Positions 47,755 to 60,998 of a stretch of DNA of 64,000 bases are shown here, in pieces (the stretch's first letter is position 1; each line of letters starts with the position of its first letter). Below the pieces are notes generated by a model. The model worked only from the letters and a program-made list of their open reading frames with translations, did no database searches and was not told the DNA's origin. Position numbers and translations under genes: made by a program. The DNA is from Psettodes erumei (lineage: Eukaryota; Chordata; Actinopteri; Pleuronectiformes; Psettodidae), in the NCBI GenBank assembly GCA_016785225.1, contig JAFBJZ010000935.1, forward strand, positions 372,001 through 436,000, read 5' to 3'.

Positions 47755-50700
47755 TCAGTGGGTTGTGCACACATGCGGCAGAAAGGAGAGAGAAAAAAAC
47801 AAAAAGACAACAGGCGAAGGAAATGCTAATGAAATGCATATTTGGGGAGAAAGGGGCCATCTATAATTTAGCTGTGCTCTTTGAATGTGAATGATGTGTG
47901 TGCAAGCGCTGTGATTTATTTTTGTTGTGCAGAGGGATAATTCTGTCAGAGTAGGCTTTTATTCTTGTAAACAAATGTGGGAAAAGAGCAGAATAAAAGT
48001 GGAGTAATAAAGTAAACAGAATGGTTTGAATACATTTAGCTGCTGGCATGAATAATTTGTGTAGGGGACGGAGGGGTTTTGATGAAACGGAGATGACAGA
48101 TACGAGAGCCGCCGCCTGATGAAATTTTTTTTTTTGTGGGAGGGGGGGGCTGGCCTTCGATTCCCAATTTTCTGGCACTTGTTCTCATTTTGTGTGTGTG
48201 TGCTTTTTGTGGATTAGCGCGAGAGCGTCTCTTCCTTTCCCACACCCGCGCGAGAAGGTAGAGCCTTTCACGCACACGCCCAACACGCACCTCCTGACCC
48301 CTCAAATCCTCCAAGGCCCTTAAAGAAAAAAAAAAAAAGAGAGAAAACGAGCTGCTCAATGTGCTTTCACTTACGCCCGCCCGCTTGCTCCTCCTGGAGG
48401 ACCCCTGCAAAACTATAGGCTGTAAGAACTTTCTGGTTCAAAGCTCCCGGAAAAGAAGAAGGAGGGAAAAAAAATGTCTGCCCTCCATAAAACGTCGGCC
48501 CCCGCTCCATAACTCTGGCAGGAGCGGGGGAAGAAAGATGGCACAGGGTGCAGGGTCAAGGATATGGAAACTAAGGAGACAACAGATGCCTCTTTTAAAA
48601 AAAAAAAAGCAGGAGATGCGTAAAAAATTTTTGTCAGATTTTTGTAGTTTTGACAAATATATATTTGTAACTGCACTCATAGCGATTTTATAAGTATTTG
48701 ATTTTTGGGGTCGACCCGGTGTTTACTACACCTCCAGACAGGTTGATAGAGTTGGATGGTATTTCCTGTTACGTCGGCGTCGCCTCCGCGAACGTGCCGG
48801 CCCCGTTCGAGCCTTGGCTTTATGGCCGCCTGCATTAAAATCCTTGTCAGAATTTGAAATACAATGAAATTCTTCGGCCCTGGCACGAGAATCTGGCCGC
48901 ATCTGTATGACAAATCAAACGTCCCCCGTGCTGTTTTCCAAATGTTTGAAACCTATTCAACTCCTATTTGGCCCGGATCTGACGGCCATAAACTTGGCTC
49001 GGAACGGCCCATTTTCTCCTGGCTGACTGGGATGAATAACAGCACGGGGGCCAATATTGTGGTCTCGCTGAGCTCGGCCCACTCCTCTGTCTCTGTGATC
49101 CCTCTATCAATAAGGAACACAGGCCTGTCAGAAGGCCTGCCAACTGTCTGGCTGTCCACGCCGCCTGCTCTCTGCGCAACATCTGGACGCAGATGGTACG
49201 CACCGGTCGCACGCGCGCAAAACACTTACGTGCGCGGGGATACTGGCAGACGTCCGCCGACATGCTGTGCGTTTACAGTTGGTTGATATACTTGTGTGTG
49301 TGAAGTGATGTAGTTTACTCATATTGTTCTCAAGGTTTTTTTTATTGTTTTTTTATTTGCAACCCTGAGGGTGTGAAATATACATTGGCTTATGTGAACA
49401 TTGCCACGTGGATGATCACACACACACCTTCTTTCACAGATGTGGACACATGGTGAAATGTGTGTGTTGCAGCCAGAGGATCTCCTGCCTCTCCTGGGAA
49501 ATATGTGCATCCCTTTAATATGTCTGGCCTTTAATAAAAACCTGGACACAAGAGGTCGGTCAGGGTTCAGTGCGCGGGACGACTCACCCGTCAGGGCGCT
49601 GACTTCATCCACGTGTAGCGAGCCCCTGCCGCTGCGCGCGGCAACGGTGAGATTCAGCTTTTTAATCTCATTTTCTCGCAGTGTGAAAACAAATGAGGCC
49701 AATGAAAAAGCTCAGAGATGAAAATGGAATAAAAAAAAATGAATTAAGAAAGGGACGGATAGCGTGCAGGAGACACATAGACTGTCATCGTCCGCGTGAT
49801 CGTGTCCAGATCTAATTAAGGCCCAGTAATTGCAAATATCGCTCAGTTTTCCCAGTCATATGTTACCCTGGCATAAACAGCGCTGCCCCGGGGCTCCGGT
49901 GGAGTTCAGTGGGAGCCGGGGTTACGTATGCGGGTCCGCTGGGCCCGGAGCCTCTCATCGATCGACCCCCCCCCCCAGCCCCCGCCACCACCACCGCCTC
50001 ATGTTCTCGGCCGGCCTCGGTGATTGATTCCCAGTCAGGGCCCAGGAGATGGGAGGCCAGGCCCGAGCTCACAGAGCCTGGGGCCTCCCAGGGGGTGACC
50101 TGCGGGAAGAGGGAAGCCTATTTCCCGGCCGCCGCCCCCCCCCCACCCCAGGTCGAGGAACCCATTTCTGGGGAAGCCTTCGCAGCGGGGCGCAGGAGTG
50201 GAGGCTCACATTCATTACAGGAGGAAATTAAGGCCACGTCTGCTGCTGCTGCTGCTGCATGGAGTCATGGGGGGAGACGAAGGTGGAGCGCCGGAGTGTA
50301 TGCAGGCAGGAGGTGAAGAGGTTAAGAGATGTTGGCGCAAGGGCGTTCAGGAAGAGGGGGGGGCGTAACATGCTATTACACAATCTATCATAGCCGCACA
50401 CACACACACACCGTTGTGTTACCCCTGAAAGCTGGAATGCATTTGCAGACTCCAGTGACAATACTCAAGCCTCCAACCTGCTGTGTTTGCTTCCACGCCA
50501 AACATCACCTCCGCCCATTGGCAGTCACTTTACAATGGTCGAGCAGAGGGAGGGGAGGGAAAAAAAATCATATGAAAATCAATTTTTTTCTAATTAACTT
50601 TGTAAATTTCCCGCTGAGCTATCAGACGCGGGGCCTCGCGTGTCGTGCCGAGCCCAATAATGAAATCAATTTGGTTCAAATTGTTTCAGGTGACTTTTAA

Positions 50701-53700
50701 TGAGTATCTAATATCCGCCTGAGGAAGGAAGGTCAGGATATCTGTTTGTTATTTGTGTGTGCGGGTTTTTGTTGGGTTTTTTAAGTGATGGATCACCCGC
50801 AGGAGAAATATGGACGGCTTCACCCCGGAGGGACCGGGCAGCGCTCCAAAACAAACAGCGTGAATGAAATTCCTTGTTTTTTAAGTTGGGAGCCTCTTTA
50901 GCTGCACCGCGGGTGCAACAACTCGCTTTTTTTTTTTATAGATACAGCGCCACTCGCTATTTATTAATTCCTAGATAAGTGCCTTTTTTCCCTCTCTCTC
51001 TTTTCTCTTTATTGGAATACAAAATGGAGATGGAAAGGTGGAACAGCTTAATAACAGGGAGAGGGGACTTATTGTGGACTCACAATTCGCCTCTCCTCCC
51101 TCTCCTTCGGCGGGCAGCCTCCTGGCCCGGGGAGCTTGTTAAGCTCTGCCTTACAGGGAAGACTAATGGATGGCAGAGAAAGCCCCCTCAGGACCCTTTA
51201 GCATCGTTTCTGTTGGTCCGCTCGCTTAGTATTCACTTATGTATTTTCACCCTACTCTGAGCACAATATCATGAATAACCATCACTAATTCATAAACACA
51301 CTCGGCGATACGGGACCTCGTTCATAATTATCCGAGCTGCAAGAAACGCAGTTCTCGCTAATACTGTTCCATTAGCAAAGGTGGTGATTTCCTTGAATAA
51401 GGGGTGGTGGTGGTGGTGGGTGTTGGGGTGGAGGGGGCTGGGCCTATCCTGCATATTTAATACCAGCGTTTCGGGCTCAGCTCCGGCAGACGTGGGAAGC
51501 GAAAGGGCAGCGCACTTACTCAAATAGCCTGCTCCCTCTCTTTGGGGCAGATGGAGTTATTGTTATTTCCCTCCCGCTCCTGCCCCCCCCCCTCTTTTTT
51601 TTCTTCTCCCTTTCATTTGGGTTGTGTAACAGCGTCTCTCCGCGGGGTTCTGCGGTGCTGGGGAAAGTTGGAGCGGGGCGCATTCCTCTCGCTCCGCCGC
51701 GGCCCTCAGCTGTAATGCGCTCTCCTGGCAGCCTTCTCCTCCGTCCCGGGGTCGCGGCGGGGCAGGAAACGCGACCAGGAAAAGAGCGGGAATGCAGCGA
51801 GGCTCCCGCTCCCCGGATTCTGCGGAAATCGCCGACCGCCGCCGCCAGAGCTGCCTCCGCTGTTTCCTGAAAGCCATTTTATCATTTTGGATTTGGGGGG
51901 GGACATGCCGCTGAGTGGGTCGCCGTCGTCACATGGTTAAACAACACATGCTCAGCACATGTAAAAAAGAAAACGGGCAGCGTGGAAGAGGAGAAGGGAA
52001 AAGTTTGACTTCTGCAAAACGTTCCCTGGGATGAACCAGGAGGCTTTTCTCCCTCTGCCCTCGTTACGCCCAGGAAGTCGTCAGAAAACAGCATCCTTGC
52101 AGATTTGATGGGGAAATCTTGCGGCGTCTCTCTGCAGTGCAGACAATGACATTTTATTTGTTTCCATTCTCTAATGGCGTGTTGCCGGCATGTCGGGCAC
52201 ATCTCGTTTTGTCGTTGAGGGTTTTTTTTTTCCGCTCCCTCTCTCGCTCGCCGTCTCGGCGAAGGAAAAGGGCTCCGGTGACCCTGCAACCCCAATCTCA
52301 CTTGAGACAGATGAAGCAGCCTCTCTCCTTCTCCCCCCTCCCTCCTATCTCCTCTCCTCACCCCCCCCGCTCCACATCCCCCTCTCCTAATGACGTCTTT
52401 GTGCCGGCCGTGACAAACACAACGCTCGGCAACTTTTCCTGATGCACGCTGGGAGGGGGTGGGGGTGGGGGGTTGTGGGCCCCTGAGCACCCTGATGTAT
52501 GTGCGCACGTGTCCGTGCTTGTGTTTAAATATTGGTGTCAAAAGCGGAGGGCACGCCGATCAGCTGCTCTGAGGACGACGCAGGGAGAGAGACAAATTAT
52601 TCACAGTGCGCCAAACACAAAAGCGCGGCCACGAGGGCGGCCTGTTTTCTGCCGTCTCTCCGTCCGCCTCCCTCTCTCTCAAGTCGCTGCATTTGCATAC
52701 ACCCTCCCCTCAGATGATTTCTCATACTGTTGTAAGTAGCCAGCCCACAGGCCGAGCATCCAGTGCCGTCCGGACGCGCACTATTCACGCCGCGATTCGT
52801 TCCGAGACGTTTCGCTAACAGGGAGCGTGCGTATCGGAGAGGGATGAGACTGCATGGAGACACGCTGTAATTCAGGGAGTTGGGGCGCAAGCGAACGCTC
52901 GCGCTTGCACAACCGGTTCTGTGTTTGGGCTGGGATCAGCTGATGGATCTGTCTCGGCCTGACTCTTGTGTTGTCAGCGTTTGGTAAACTTGTCCCGGCA
53001 GCGAAAATGAAGCGACGGGCCGATCTGTTCCTGGCGGAGGCCGGGCAGGGAGGAGTTAACAGCGCGCCGCTCCTCTCCTCTCCGCTTGATGACATCAGTA
53101 TTGTCTCTGCATCCATGAAATTAATTTTTCTAATCTTAGTCAGCAGGAGCGGGGGAATTTGCACACATTAATATGGAACTCGATCTGCACTCGCCCACAG
53201 CTGCAGTCTCTCGTCGTCTCCTCTCCTATCTTTTCTCTTTTCGCCCTTTCAGTGTTTTGTTTGGGGTTTTTTCACTCTGCTTGAAACAGTAGGCCCAAAA
53301 TGCACACGCTTTTCAAGCCTGAAATGCGGCGCTTTTGTTCTGGAGGCCGAGGCACCGCCGGGCCCGCGGTGTAATAGGAATTGGAGAGCGTTCTGCTGCA
53401 TGGTATAAATAAATAACATAAAAGACAAAGCTGATTGTCCCGGCAGACCGGCCGGCTCTGGCTGCAGCGTGTTGATTCTCCAGAGACGGACGCGGCACTG
53501 AGGATAAAGAGGATCCGTTGACAATAATTATCCTTATTTGTTTCTCCTCGCAAACACACACACACGGGCTAAAACGGTTTCGTTAACGCAGGAATAAAAG
53601 CCGAGCTTCTGGAGTAGTCTCTCCCAGAAAAAGAGAGGATAATCAATACCAAAAAGGCATCGTGGGGCTAATTTTCAAACGCAGTCGGGGTTTGGCGCAT

Positions 53701-54120
53701 CTTCTCGCACGCCGCCAATTTGTGCCACGTGAGTGCCAAAGTCTTCGCGCTGAAGGAGCTGCAGAAAATGAGCCCCGTTCTTTTTTTTTTGCACCGAGTC
53801 GCCAGGCCGCTAAGTACGTGGAGGTGCAGAACACCTGAGTGTCACCTATCCAACCGGAAAAAGACGCTGCTGGAGAGAGAGACAGAGAGAGCATTAAAAC
53901 CACCAGGGATCATAATAGTTCACTAAATTGCTCTTTCGCGGTTCAAACAATTTCTGAAGTAGCCGGCGCTCAATAAAGCAGCCTGTCGGCCATAAAGAAC
54001 ATATGAAGGAGCGTCTTTTATCGCAGGGCTGCTTGTGTGGAGAAACTGGTCGCACTGCAGCGAGGCGACACGGGCTGAGAGGTGACGTGGGTGATCCCGC
54101 CTCCGCCACTGCTGCTTCCT

Positions 54121-54141
54121 GTGTGTGTGTGTGTGTGTGTG
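54121..54141. repeat. (TG)n microsatellite
   Basis: Uninterrupted GT dinucleotides. Confidence 0.9.
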
Positions 54142-54939
54142 TGCGTGGATAATAACTGAAATTAAAGGCTGATGCAGACAGGTGATGGTTTGGATGACGG
54201 ACAAGCGTAGCCATGAGGACACAGTGTGTGCATGAGCGCCCGGACTCGCTCATTCACCACGGCTGATATATCCCCATGTTCTTTTTTTCTTCTTCTTTTT
54301 TGAAATAATTCCCGCATTCAGAATGGAATTGGAATAATAACCATTTACCAATACTGTTTTATGTTTGTTTGATCCCAGTGTGTGTCTCATAATCCACATC
54401 TGCGAGGCCTTTTGTGGCGAGCGTTTTGTCTCTTTCTGATTAACAACTCGGCACATTAAAGCAAGGAGGAGTAAAATTATTTTTTGCAACATAAAAATGC
54501 TGTCAATTGAGCTCGGAAAAGCAATTTAGCAGGTTTCACCCCATAGTAATTTCACCCATGTTCTGTTTTAATGGCTTTGTTTTACAAAAAAAAAAGAGAG
54601 GGAGAGAAGTGAGTCAGAGAGGAGTTCATAAATTGAATTTTAAATTTAGCAGTTGAATTACTATTGTCTCCCGTGCCTCCTCCCCTTCCTCTGCTGAATG
54701 GCATTGCCCAGATGAACAAAAGTGAAAAACACATTTGAAGAAAATAAAAAACAATTCCGGTGTATTCCCTCCGGTTTGATTTTATTTTACTTTATTTATT
54801 TTTTTACGCTGCTGTCCCTCCTGGCACAAACCATGATTCACTTTGTGTCATATTCATAATTTTTTTTTCCTAAGTACAGCCGTTTCTCCGAGGGGAGGGG
54901 AAAAAAGAGGATGTTTCAATTTGTCAAGAATTATTGTGA

Positions 54940-54966
54940 TTTTTTTTTTTTTTTTTTTTTTTTTTT
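54940..54966. repeat. poly(T) run of 27
   Basis: Twenty-seven T in a row on the + strand, in arid1b intron 1. No retroposon body or target duplication was recognised beside it. Confidence 0.95.
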
Positions 54967-55192
54967 GCGCCTCGCGGTGTGAGGGAGACGGCGGGCATAT
55001 CTGGAGGAAGAGGCTGAAATCTCATTTAGAGGAACTTGTCATGAGAGCAGATACCAGGCTCCGTTTGGGGAGGCACAGGCTTTCTTTTTTCCTCTCCGTG
55101 GACAGGTGCGGATAACGCGCTGCGTGCATCAGATAGCTTTGTGTAATTTCGTCGCTTGATTTAAGAATCCCACCACGAGTGTGAGTGTGAGA

Positions 55193-55232
55193 GTGTGTGT
55201 GTGTGTGTGTGTGAGTGAGAGAGAGAGAGAGG
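55193..55232. repeat. (TG)n followed by (GA)n
   Basis: GT tract to about 55214 and then GA units. Confidence 0.9.
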
Positions 55233-55319
55233 GAGACAACAGCGAGCGGCAGTGCAACATTTTTCGGATAATGCACTTCTAAAACTTTTCTTGTTTATCA
55301 GCCACTAACGTGTTCATGC

Positions 55320-55322
<3 letters not shown>

Positions 55323-55362
<40 letters not shown>
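55323..55362. repeat. (TG)n microsatellite
   Basis: Forty bases of uninterrupted TG; a further short tract lies at 55435-55451. Confidence 0.95.
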
Positions 55363-55366
<4 letters not shown>

Positions 55367-57481
55367 TTGCTGTGTATTGTGTTGCGCTCAGCATTTTTGG
55401 CGAACGGAGGCGATGGATTGGTAAACTGGATGGCGTGTGTGTGTGTGTGTGTCGCAGGTGGCACAGTGCCCTGGATTTGCAGGAGCTGGAGGGTGGCACC
55501 CCCGCTCACTGCAGACACGCGCACTGCAGCTCAGTGCGCGTTTGTGCGTCTGGCTTTTTGTGGGCGTACAAACATTTCGGCAGGAACCCCGTGATCGCTG
55601 AACGAGTACCATGCAAGCGGCACCACTTTTAGCACTCTCCAAATACCCTGAAACACTTCTGGTTTCCGCTTGGTTCGGCTGCTTGGACGTTTTCTGAATG
55701 AAGTTATTTGAGTCTTGTTCCTGTCGTCTGAGCGAGGAGGAGCTGAGAGAGAAACAATGTGATGATTTAAGGTTTTCTCACCGAACAGATCCAACGTGGA
55801 ACAAACCGAACATCAGTTATGTGCTTCCGTCTTTTTTTATCAAAAACATTATTTAGCAGGTTTAACTCCAAAACGCCTCATAACTTTGATTGTTTCCTAA
55901 AGTGCTTCACTCTGTTGCCGGGGATCGTTTTGTCAGTTTGATCTGACAGTTAAATATTTATTTATTTATTTTTCTGATCGTGCAGGACTGTGAAGCATGT
56001 ATGAACTCACACGGTGAAATGTCAGATAGGAGGGTCCCCCCCCCCTTCTTTCTCAGGATTAGACTGAAATCCTGGTGATGTTGCCCTTTGCAGGATAACC
56101 CCCCTCTCCCTCACTCACGCTGACACACACCTACATGCTGCGAAATAACTTTTAGACGCCCAGGAGTCCTCGCTCCTCTCGCTCACCACCCAAACACATT
56201 TTCTCCCTCCTCCGCATGCTGCGAAGTAGTCCAAACTACTCTGAGCACATGCCTCAGTAGACAGCACCACTTTAAAAAGCAGCGCACCGGAACCGTCCGC
56301 ACGTAACCTGCTGAATAAAGTGCTCCCATCCCCTGACATGTCTCCTCGATATTAGCCCAGCAATATGAGGCAGCGGCAATTTCTCCTCTCTGCTAGACGA
56401 AGCGATATTGAGTTGGGGAGAGGAAAGGGAACTGAGGAGGGAGCTGGCGGTGGTGATGGAGGAGGAGGAGGAGGTGTGTGTGTGTGTGTGTCACACACAT
56501 GATCCTACACGGCGGAGACAAAAAGGGAGGAAGCGCGAGAGGAGAAGTCCACATTATCTGCCCGGCAGACGGACAAACATGGCGCTACGGGTGATGGATT
56601 AGCATGAGCCCGACGCACTGTGCTGAGACCCCGGGCAACCTCTTGAAAAAGTCTCCGAAATACTTCCAGTGGGATAAATCGCCCTTGACACCTCCTCGTT
56701 CTTCTCTTTGATATAAATATATATATATATATCATATGAGAAGCTCGCTCCCGAGCCGTGGTTCTGCAGAGCAGGTGCTTTGACCGCTCGACTGCCCTGA
56801 ATTCCCCCTCCGGGGACTCCGAACTGCAAACCTGTTGCAAGTTTGTAATGTAGAGTATGGATCTGGGCCAAACTCTGCGCCATTACCTGTTCTCTTGGTG
56901 TAACTCATAAGTGCACACGCTCAATCTAATAATCGCCATTTCTGCCGTTTGCTGGGAGCAGCGGCGAGGGGCGCGCCGTGCAGGGATTATTGGCACTCTT
57001 GGGCTGCGGTTGTGGGAACAAGGCCATAGAATTTTTTATTGCTATTGCTTCCCATCACTTTAAACAACATTTACAGCCCCTTTAAAACCCTTTCAGATAT
57101 TAAAACAAAGATACAAGCTTCAGGTTTTAATTAAATCATTTTACTTTGGCCCTCCTCCAGCAAAGTTTGCTCTGATCGCGGCGCAATAAACATCTTTGCT
57201 TACTTAATTCCATTTGTAGTTCATTTATGACCTGTAGACATTAATTTAGGGCTTCCACTCGCTGCGCAATTACAAAATAAATCAATGGTGGCGGTGGGTA
57301 GGAGTCTGTGCACTAAGTGGACTTCTGTCAGGGTTGTTCCAACTTGGCAGATGGTGGATGAATTCATCTGGGCGCCTCTCGGACGATCACGCCGCGCCGT
57401 CATCGAATGAATGTGCGAGGTTTGCCAGGGGAAGAAAAATGCTGATGACGCGCCATTAATCCCTGTTTTCTTCCTCCACAG

Positions 57482-57685
57482 GTGTCCTCCATGGACTTCA
57501 TGGCCATGAAGCGCTCGCAGCTGTACGGCATGGCCGGCAACCCCTACTCCGCTCCGCAGCAGCCGGGGGGCGGGCCCTACGCCCCCGGCCAGCCGTACAC
57601 CTCGCCTCCTCCGCACCGGTTTCCCATGGGCATGCAAGGGAGGGGCCAAATGGGCCTGGGCGGGATGCAGTACCCCCAGCAGCAG
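57482..57685 (+). CDS. arid1b: AT-rich interactive domain-containing protein 1B, coding exon 2
   Basis: The exon is bounded by TTCTTCCTCCACAG and CAG|GTACGT, 204 bases, phase 0 at both ends, 68 codons. It encodes SSMDFMAMKRSQLYGM, a Pro/Gly/Tyr-rich middle and GMQYPQQQ at the end. This matches the exon 2 landmarks of ARID1B (PMDPMVMKRPQLYGM, AGMQYPQQQ) better than those of ARID1A, where the equivalent ends in SYTQQ. It continues the disordered N-terminal region and joins exon 1 in frame after GRTQ. The remaining exons, including the ARID DNA-binding domain, lie to the right of the window. Confidence 0.92.
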
Positions 57686-57920
57686 GTACGTAGAGCAACA
57701 CTGCAGCTGTGCACATGTGTGGCGCTTCCAGCCCCCCCCGAAAGCTTGGTGGGTTCAATTGGAGATGAGGCCTAACGTACCAGGCAGCTCGTCTCACACC
57801 CTGGCATGAGGTGGTGTCACTCATTAACCCCTGCCGGAGATGGGTGGGATGGAGCATTTGCATATGTTTCTGTGTTTCTGCTTGTGTGTATGTGTGTGTT
57901 TTTGTATGTATGTGTCTCTG

Positions 57921-57922
<2 letters not shown>

Positions 57923-57962
<40 letters not shown>
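57923..57962. repeat. (TG)n microsatellite
   Basis: Forty bases of uninterrupted TG, about 240 bases after the exon 2 donor. Confidence 0.95.
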
Positions 57963-57964
<2 letters not shown>

Positions 57965-59056
57965 CACGTGGCACTAAATTCAGCGCCTTCAGACGCCTGA
58001 CCCACGTCACGGCCTCTGTGCGACTCAGTAGGCCTGTGTTAGAGACAGTAGCGCCTCTGTCTGCTTTATTGAGTTTTAAGTGAATCCCATTCGGCCTGGA
58101 ATGGTGTGTGTGTGTGTGTGTTAGTCTGTGTATTGAAAGTATGTGTTTCTAGCAGAACGTGAACTTCCTCTGAACCTCTTGTACATCGGTGTAGTTTGTA
58201 GTGAAACAGCTGGGGTGAGTGGAGTTGATGGTGGCAGTGGCGTGTGTCTGTGTGTGTGTATGGGGGGGGGGCAGTGTCCACTGCTGTCACACACACAGTC
58301 TGCTCGCTATATTTAGTCAGTCTGGTCTGGGGTCTGGACTTGGACACCTCTCATTGGGGCAGAGCGAGAGGGAGCGACAGACAGACTTCCTACATCGTCT
58401 AAAAATATGACACAAAGGGGCGTAAACGCAGTAACAGAGGAGGATGATGCGTGACGCTCCTTATATTATATTTATATGGATTTACACGCAGATCACGTTG
58501 TTGTGATACAGTTAAGATGTGGGTCGTTGACCTGTTGACAGGTTGTGTTGAAGTAGTTGCATTATGGGAAGTGTAAAATCCAGTATTGTTGGACTTTACA
58601 AACCCACACTATGCATAAAAATGTGAAAATTGTGTGTATGTGTGCGCATTAATGTGCTTATTTTGTGTCTGTAATATTTTGGTTATGGGTGTGCATTTAT
58701 CATAATAATACTGCTAATAATAATAATAGTAATTTGACTTGATTTCAGCCTTGAAAAAAGTAAGATAAAATAAAGGAATAATTTATACGGCTACAGTCAG
58801 TGTCATAAATGACATCCACTATTATTACTATACACAAATGTTTAAAAGTAAAATAAGAATGATGCCATAAATTGGTGAAGAAGGCAGATAATCTCATTTT
58901 GGTCTCTAACAGGGAGGCTCCCTCTCAGACTTCATTACCCAAGCTGCAAGTCTAATCCTCCCCTGACGCGTCCTGATGATGTCGACACACTCCCAAAATA
59001 AGCGTTGCCAAGCCCGCTCGGGGGTTTTGCGGTACCAAACGCACACAGCTAGGAGC

Positions 59057-59058
<2 letters not shown>

Positions 59059-59105
<47 letters not shown>
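59059..59105. repeat. (TG)n microsatellite
   Basis: Forty-seven bases of uninterrupted GT. Confidence 0.95.
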
Positions 59106-59106
<1 letters not shown>

Positions 59107-59787
59107 ACACGCACAGCACAGAGAGTAACGCCATCACATAATGACGTACAGTCAGTCACTCACACGCCCCAAAAACATGAAAACCTCGGGCGTATCGCAT
59201 AGGGGAGGCTGAGCGTCGGCGTCGCAATCACGCCGTGGCGCGGTGGAACGTAATTAGTTCAAATAGAATTAGTTGTTCGCTCTGGCTATAGCCATGGGAA
59301 CTGCGCTTCTAAAGTTTCTAATTATCTGGCTCTGGCTTTAAAAGCAGCACCACCGCATTGCCTATCTGCAGCCGGAGAAATCTAGCTCACAGTAATGAGT
59401 TCGGAGGAGGAGGTTTAATTCCGCGCTCTCAGATGAGCATAATGAGCCTCACCTACGGAAAAAAAGCGGTCAGGGGTCTGATCAGGGAGGAGGGCTAAAA
59501 AAAAGAAAAAAATGCTCCAGATGCGTACTGCAAAATATATACAGTGGCTCCGGTCTTAAAGTGACTGTTGATTACATGTGAAAAAAGCCCCCGCACCCTC
59601 TTTCTTAACCTGCAGACGCCGCAAAAGCTGCACCTGGATCAGCCGCGGAGAACGGTCTCGCCGTGCCCGGCGGCGGCTGCGGCAGCGAGAGGATTGTGGG
59701 TGATGTTATGAGACGCACGCGATCCCCCATGATGCATCGCGCTTCGGGGCTGCGACCTCAGCTTGTCACAGCCTAGCATGCTGGGAC

Positions 59788-59809
59788 GTTGCCAGGCAAC
59801 GTGACGTCA
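59788..59809. promoter_or_regulatory. RFX X-box palindrome followed by a full CRE
   Basis: GTTGCCAGGCAAC (59788-59800) is a perfect X-box, GTTGCC and GGCAAC around one central A; with its flanks the palindrome is 15 bases. One base later TGACGTCA (59802-59809) is a perfect cAMP response element. RFX and CREB/ATF sites placed this way resemble the X1-X2 arrangement known from MHC class II promoters. Here the module is in arid1b intron 2, about 55 bases before a (TG)n tract. Confidence 0.6.
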
Positions 59810-59861
59810 ACAAAGATATGTGTGTATGTCTATCTTTGTGGTTTCCCCGGGACTGTGTGTG

Positions 59862-59863
<2 letters not shown>

Positions 59864-59906
<43 letters not shown>

Positions 59907-59915
59907 GGGGGGGGG
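59864..59915. repeat. (TG)n followed by a run of 12 G
   Basis: GT dinucleotides to 59904 and then G to 59915. Confidence 0.95.
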
Positions 59916-60946
59916 TTAGCAGAGGAACAAAAGGTCCTCTTTGACTGCCTTTCATTATTATGATTAAATCCTGCTAAAATTAAACCCCACTTGGATTAAA
60001 TAAGGACTCAGTACAGCAACACATACATTTTATGCAGTGGAGGCGTTGGGTACGTGCAGTCTAACATATCACAGCTGTCTGTCAACCAAAAATTACATTA
60101 AAAAAAATTCAAAGGCAACATATTTTGAAATTTGAATCCCTGTTACTAAAGAAAATCTGCTCCGTATAAACAGTTTTTTATTGGAGCTACTTTCTGTAGT
60201 CCCTGTGAAAACTGTTGATCATCCAGAGGAGGAGGAGCGTCATCGTCTGAGGCTTTGCACGCGCACAAACAATTTGAGACTGTGGATAATTCAAAAAGAC
60301 AAAGTGAGAAGCTCTCGTGTGTCCGCTGAAGGCGTCCAGAGCAGGATTACTAATCACGTTTATGAATTTCTCTGATGAATTCATCATTTCTTACAATCCG
60401 CAGAAAGACCTTGACTGAACTGCTGCTTTAATCTGCTTGTTTCACAGCGGCAGGGTTACTGGCGTACATGGAATCAGTGTGTGTGTGTGTGTGTCTGTGT
60501 AACCCAGAGGCTGAGGCCGCCCCCCTCGAGCCCGGGTTGAGTCATCCTTTCTGGAGAGGCGTGTTTACCTGTTCAGCCACCCCCTCGGCCTCTTCCTCTT
60601 CTGCAACCACACGCTCCTGTGCAGGCTTTCTCAAGTGCGCCGCTCACAGCCTCCTTTCCTAAAACCAGTCGCGGGAGGGCGAGCGCAGACACCGATCCCA
60701 CCACCGATGTCTCGGAGAAAGAGAGAAAGAGAGAAGAAGAAGAAGAAGATAAAAAGGCTGCCTCCTCTATTAGCCTCCAGCAAATAAGCCTAGAACTTGC
60801 ATTAGGGGTAGTTAGCGTCATGCTGCGTCTGTGCGTGTGTGTGTGAGAGACAGTTTTAGCGCGTCAGAAGGGGTGAGAGACAGGGCGTGCATTTGAAAGA
60901 GCGCGAGCGACTATGTGTGGAGTGATGGGAGCCAGAACAAACGTAT

Positions 60947-60998
60947 CAGCAGCAGAAGAAGAAGAAGAAGAGGAAGAGGAGGAAGTGGAAGGAGGAGG
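60947..60998. repeat. (AGA)n/(GGA)n purine repeat
   Basis: AAG, AGG and GGA triplets on the + strand, part of a longer purine-rich stretch. Confidence 0.85.

Larger units (their letters stand above)
37128..57481 (+). other. arid1b intron 1 (20.35 kb)
   Basis: It starts GTGAGT after exon 1 and ends TTTTCTTCCTCCACAG before exon 2, phase 0. No other exon was supported inside. It holds many (TG)n/(CA)n tracts. Conserved-element-like blocks lie at 38900-39420, 40030-40500, 42360-42720, 47580-48070, 48830-49160, 50560-50720, 51190-51380 and 54270-54800, by TAAT/ATTA density and lack of simple repeats. A very long first intron full of such blocks is common for vertebrate developmental regulators. 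Confidence 0.7.

Noticed and set aside
49909..50316. 135-codon frame on the + strand
   Set aside because: GC-rich Ala/Pro/Arg filler with an Ala run from a CTG repeat; no splice sites or family pattern.
51882..52541. 219-codon open frame on the minus strand
   Set aside because: Composition is Arg/Gly/Pro filler from GC-rich DNA, with no recognisable domain; it lies inside arid1b intron 1.
54940..54966. Poly(T) run as the tail of a minus-strand retroposon
   Set aside because: No retroposon body, promoter box or flanking direct repeat was recognised beside it.
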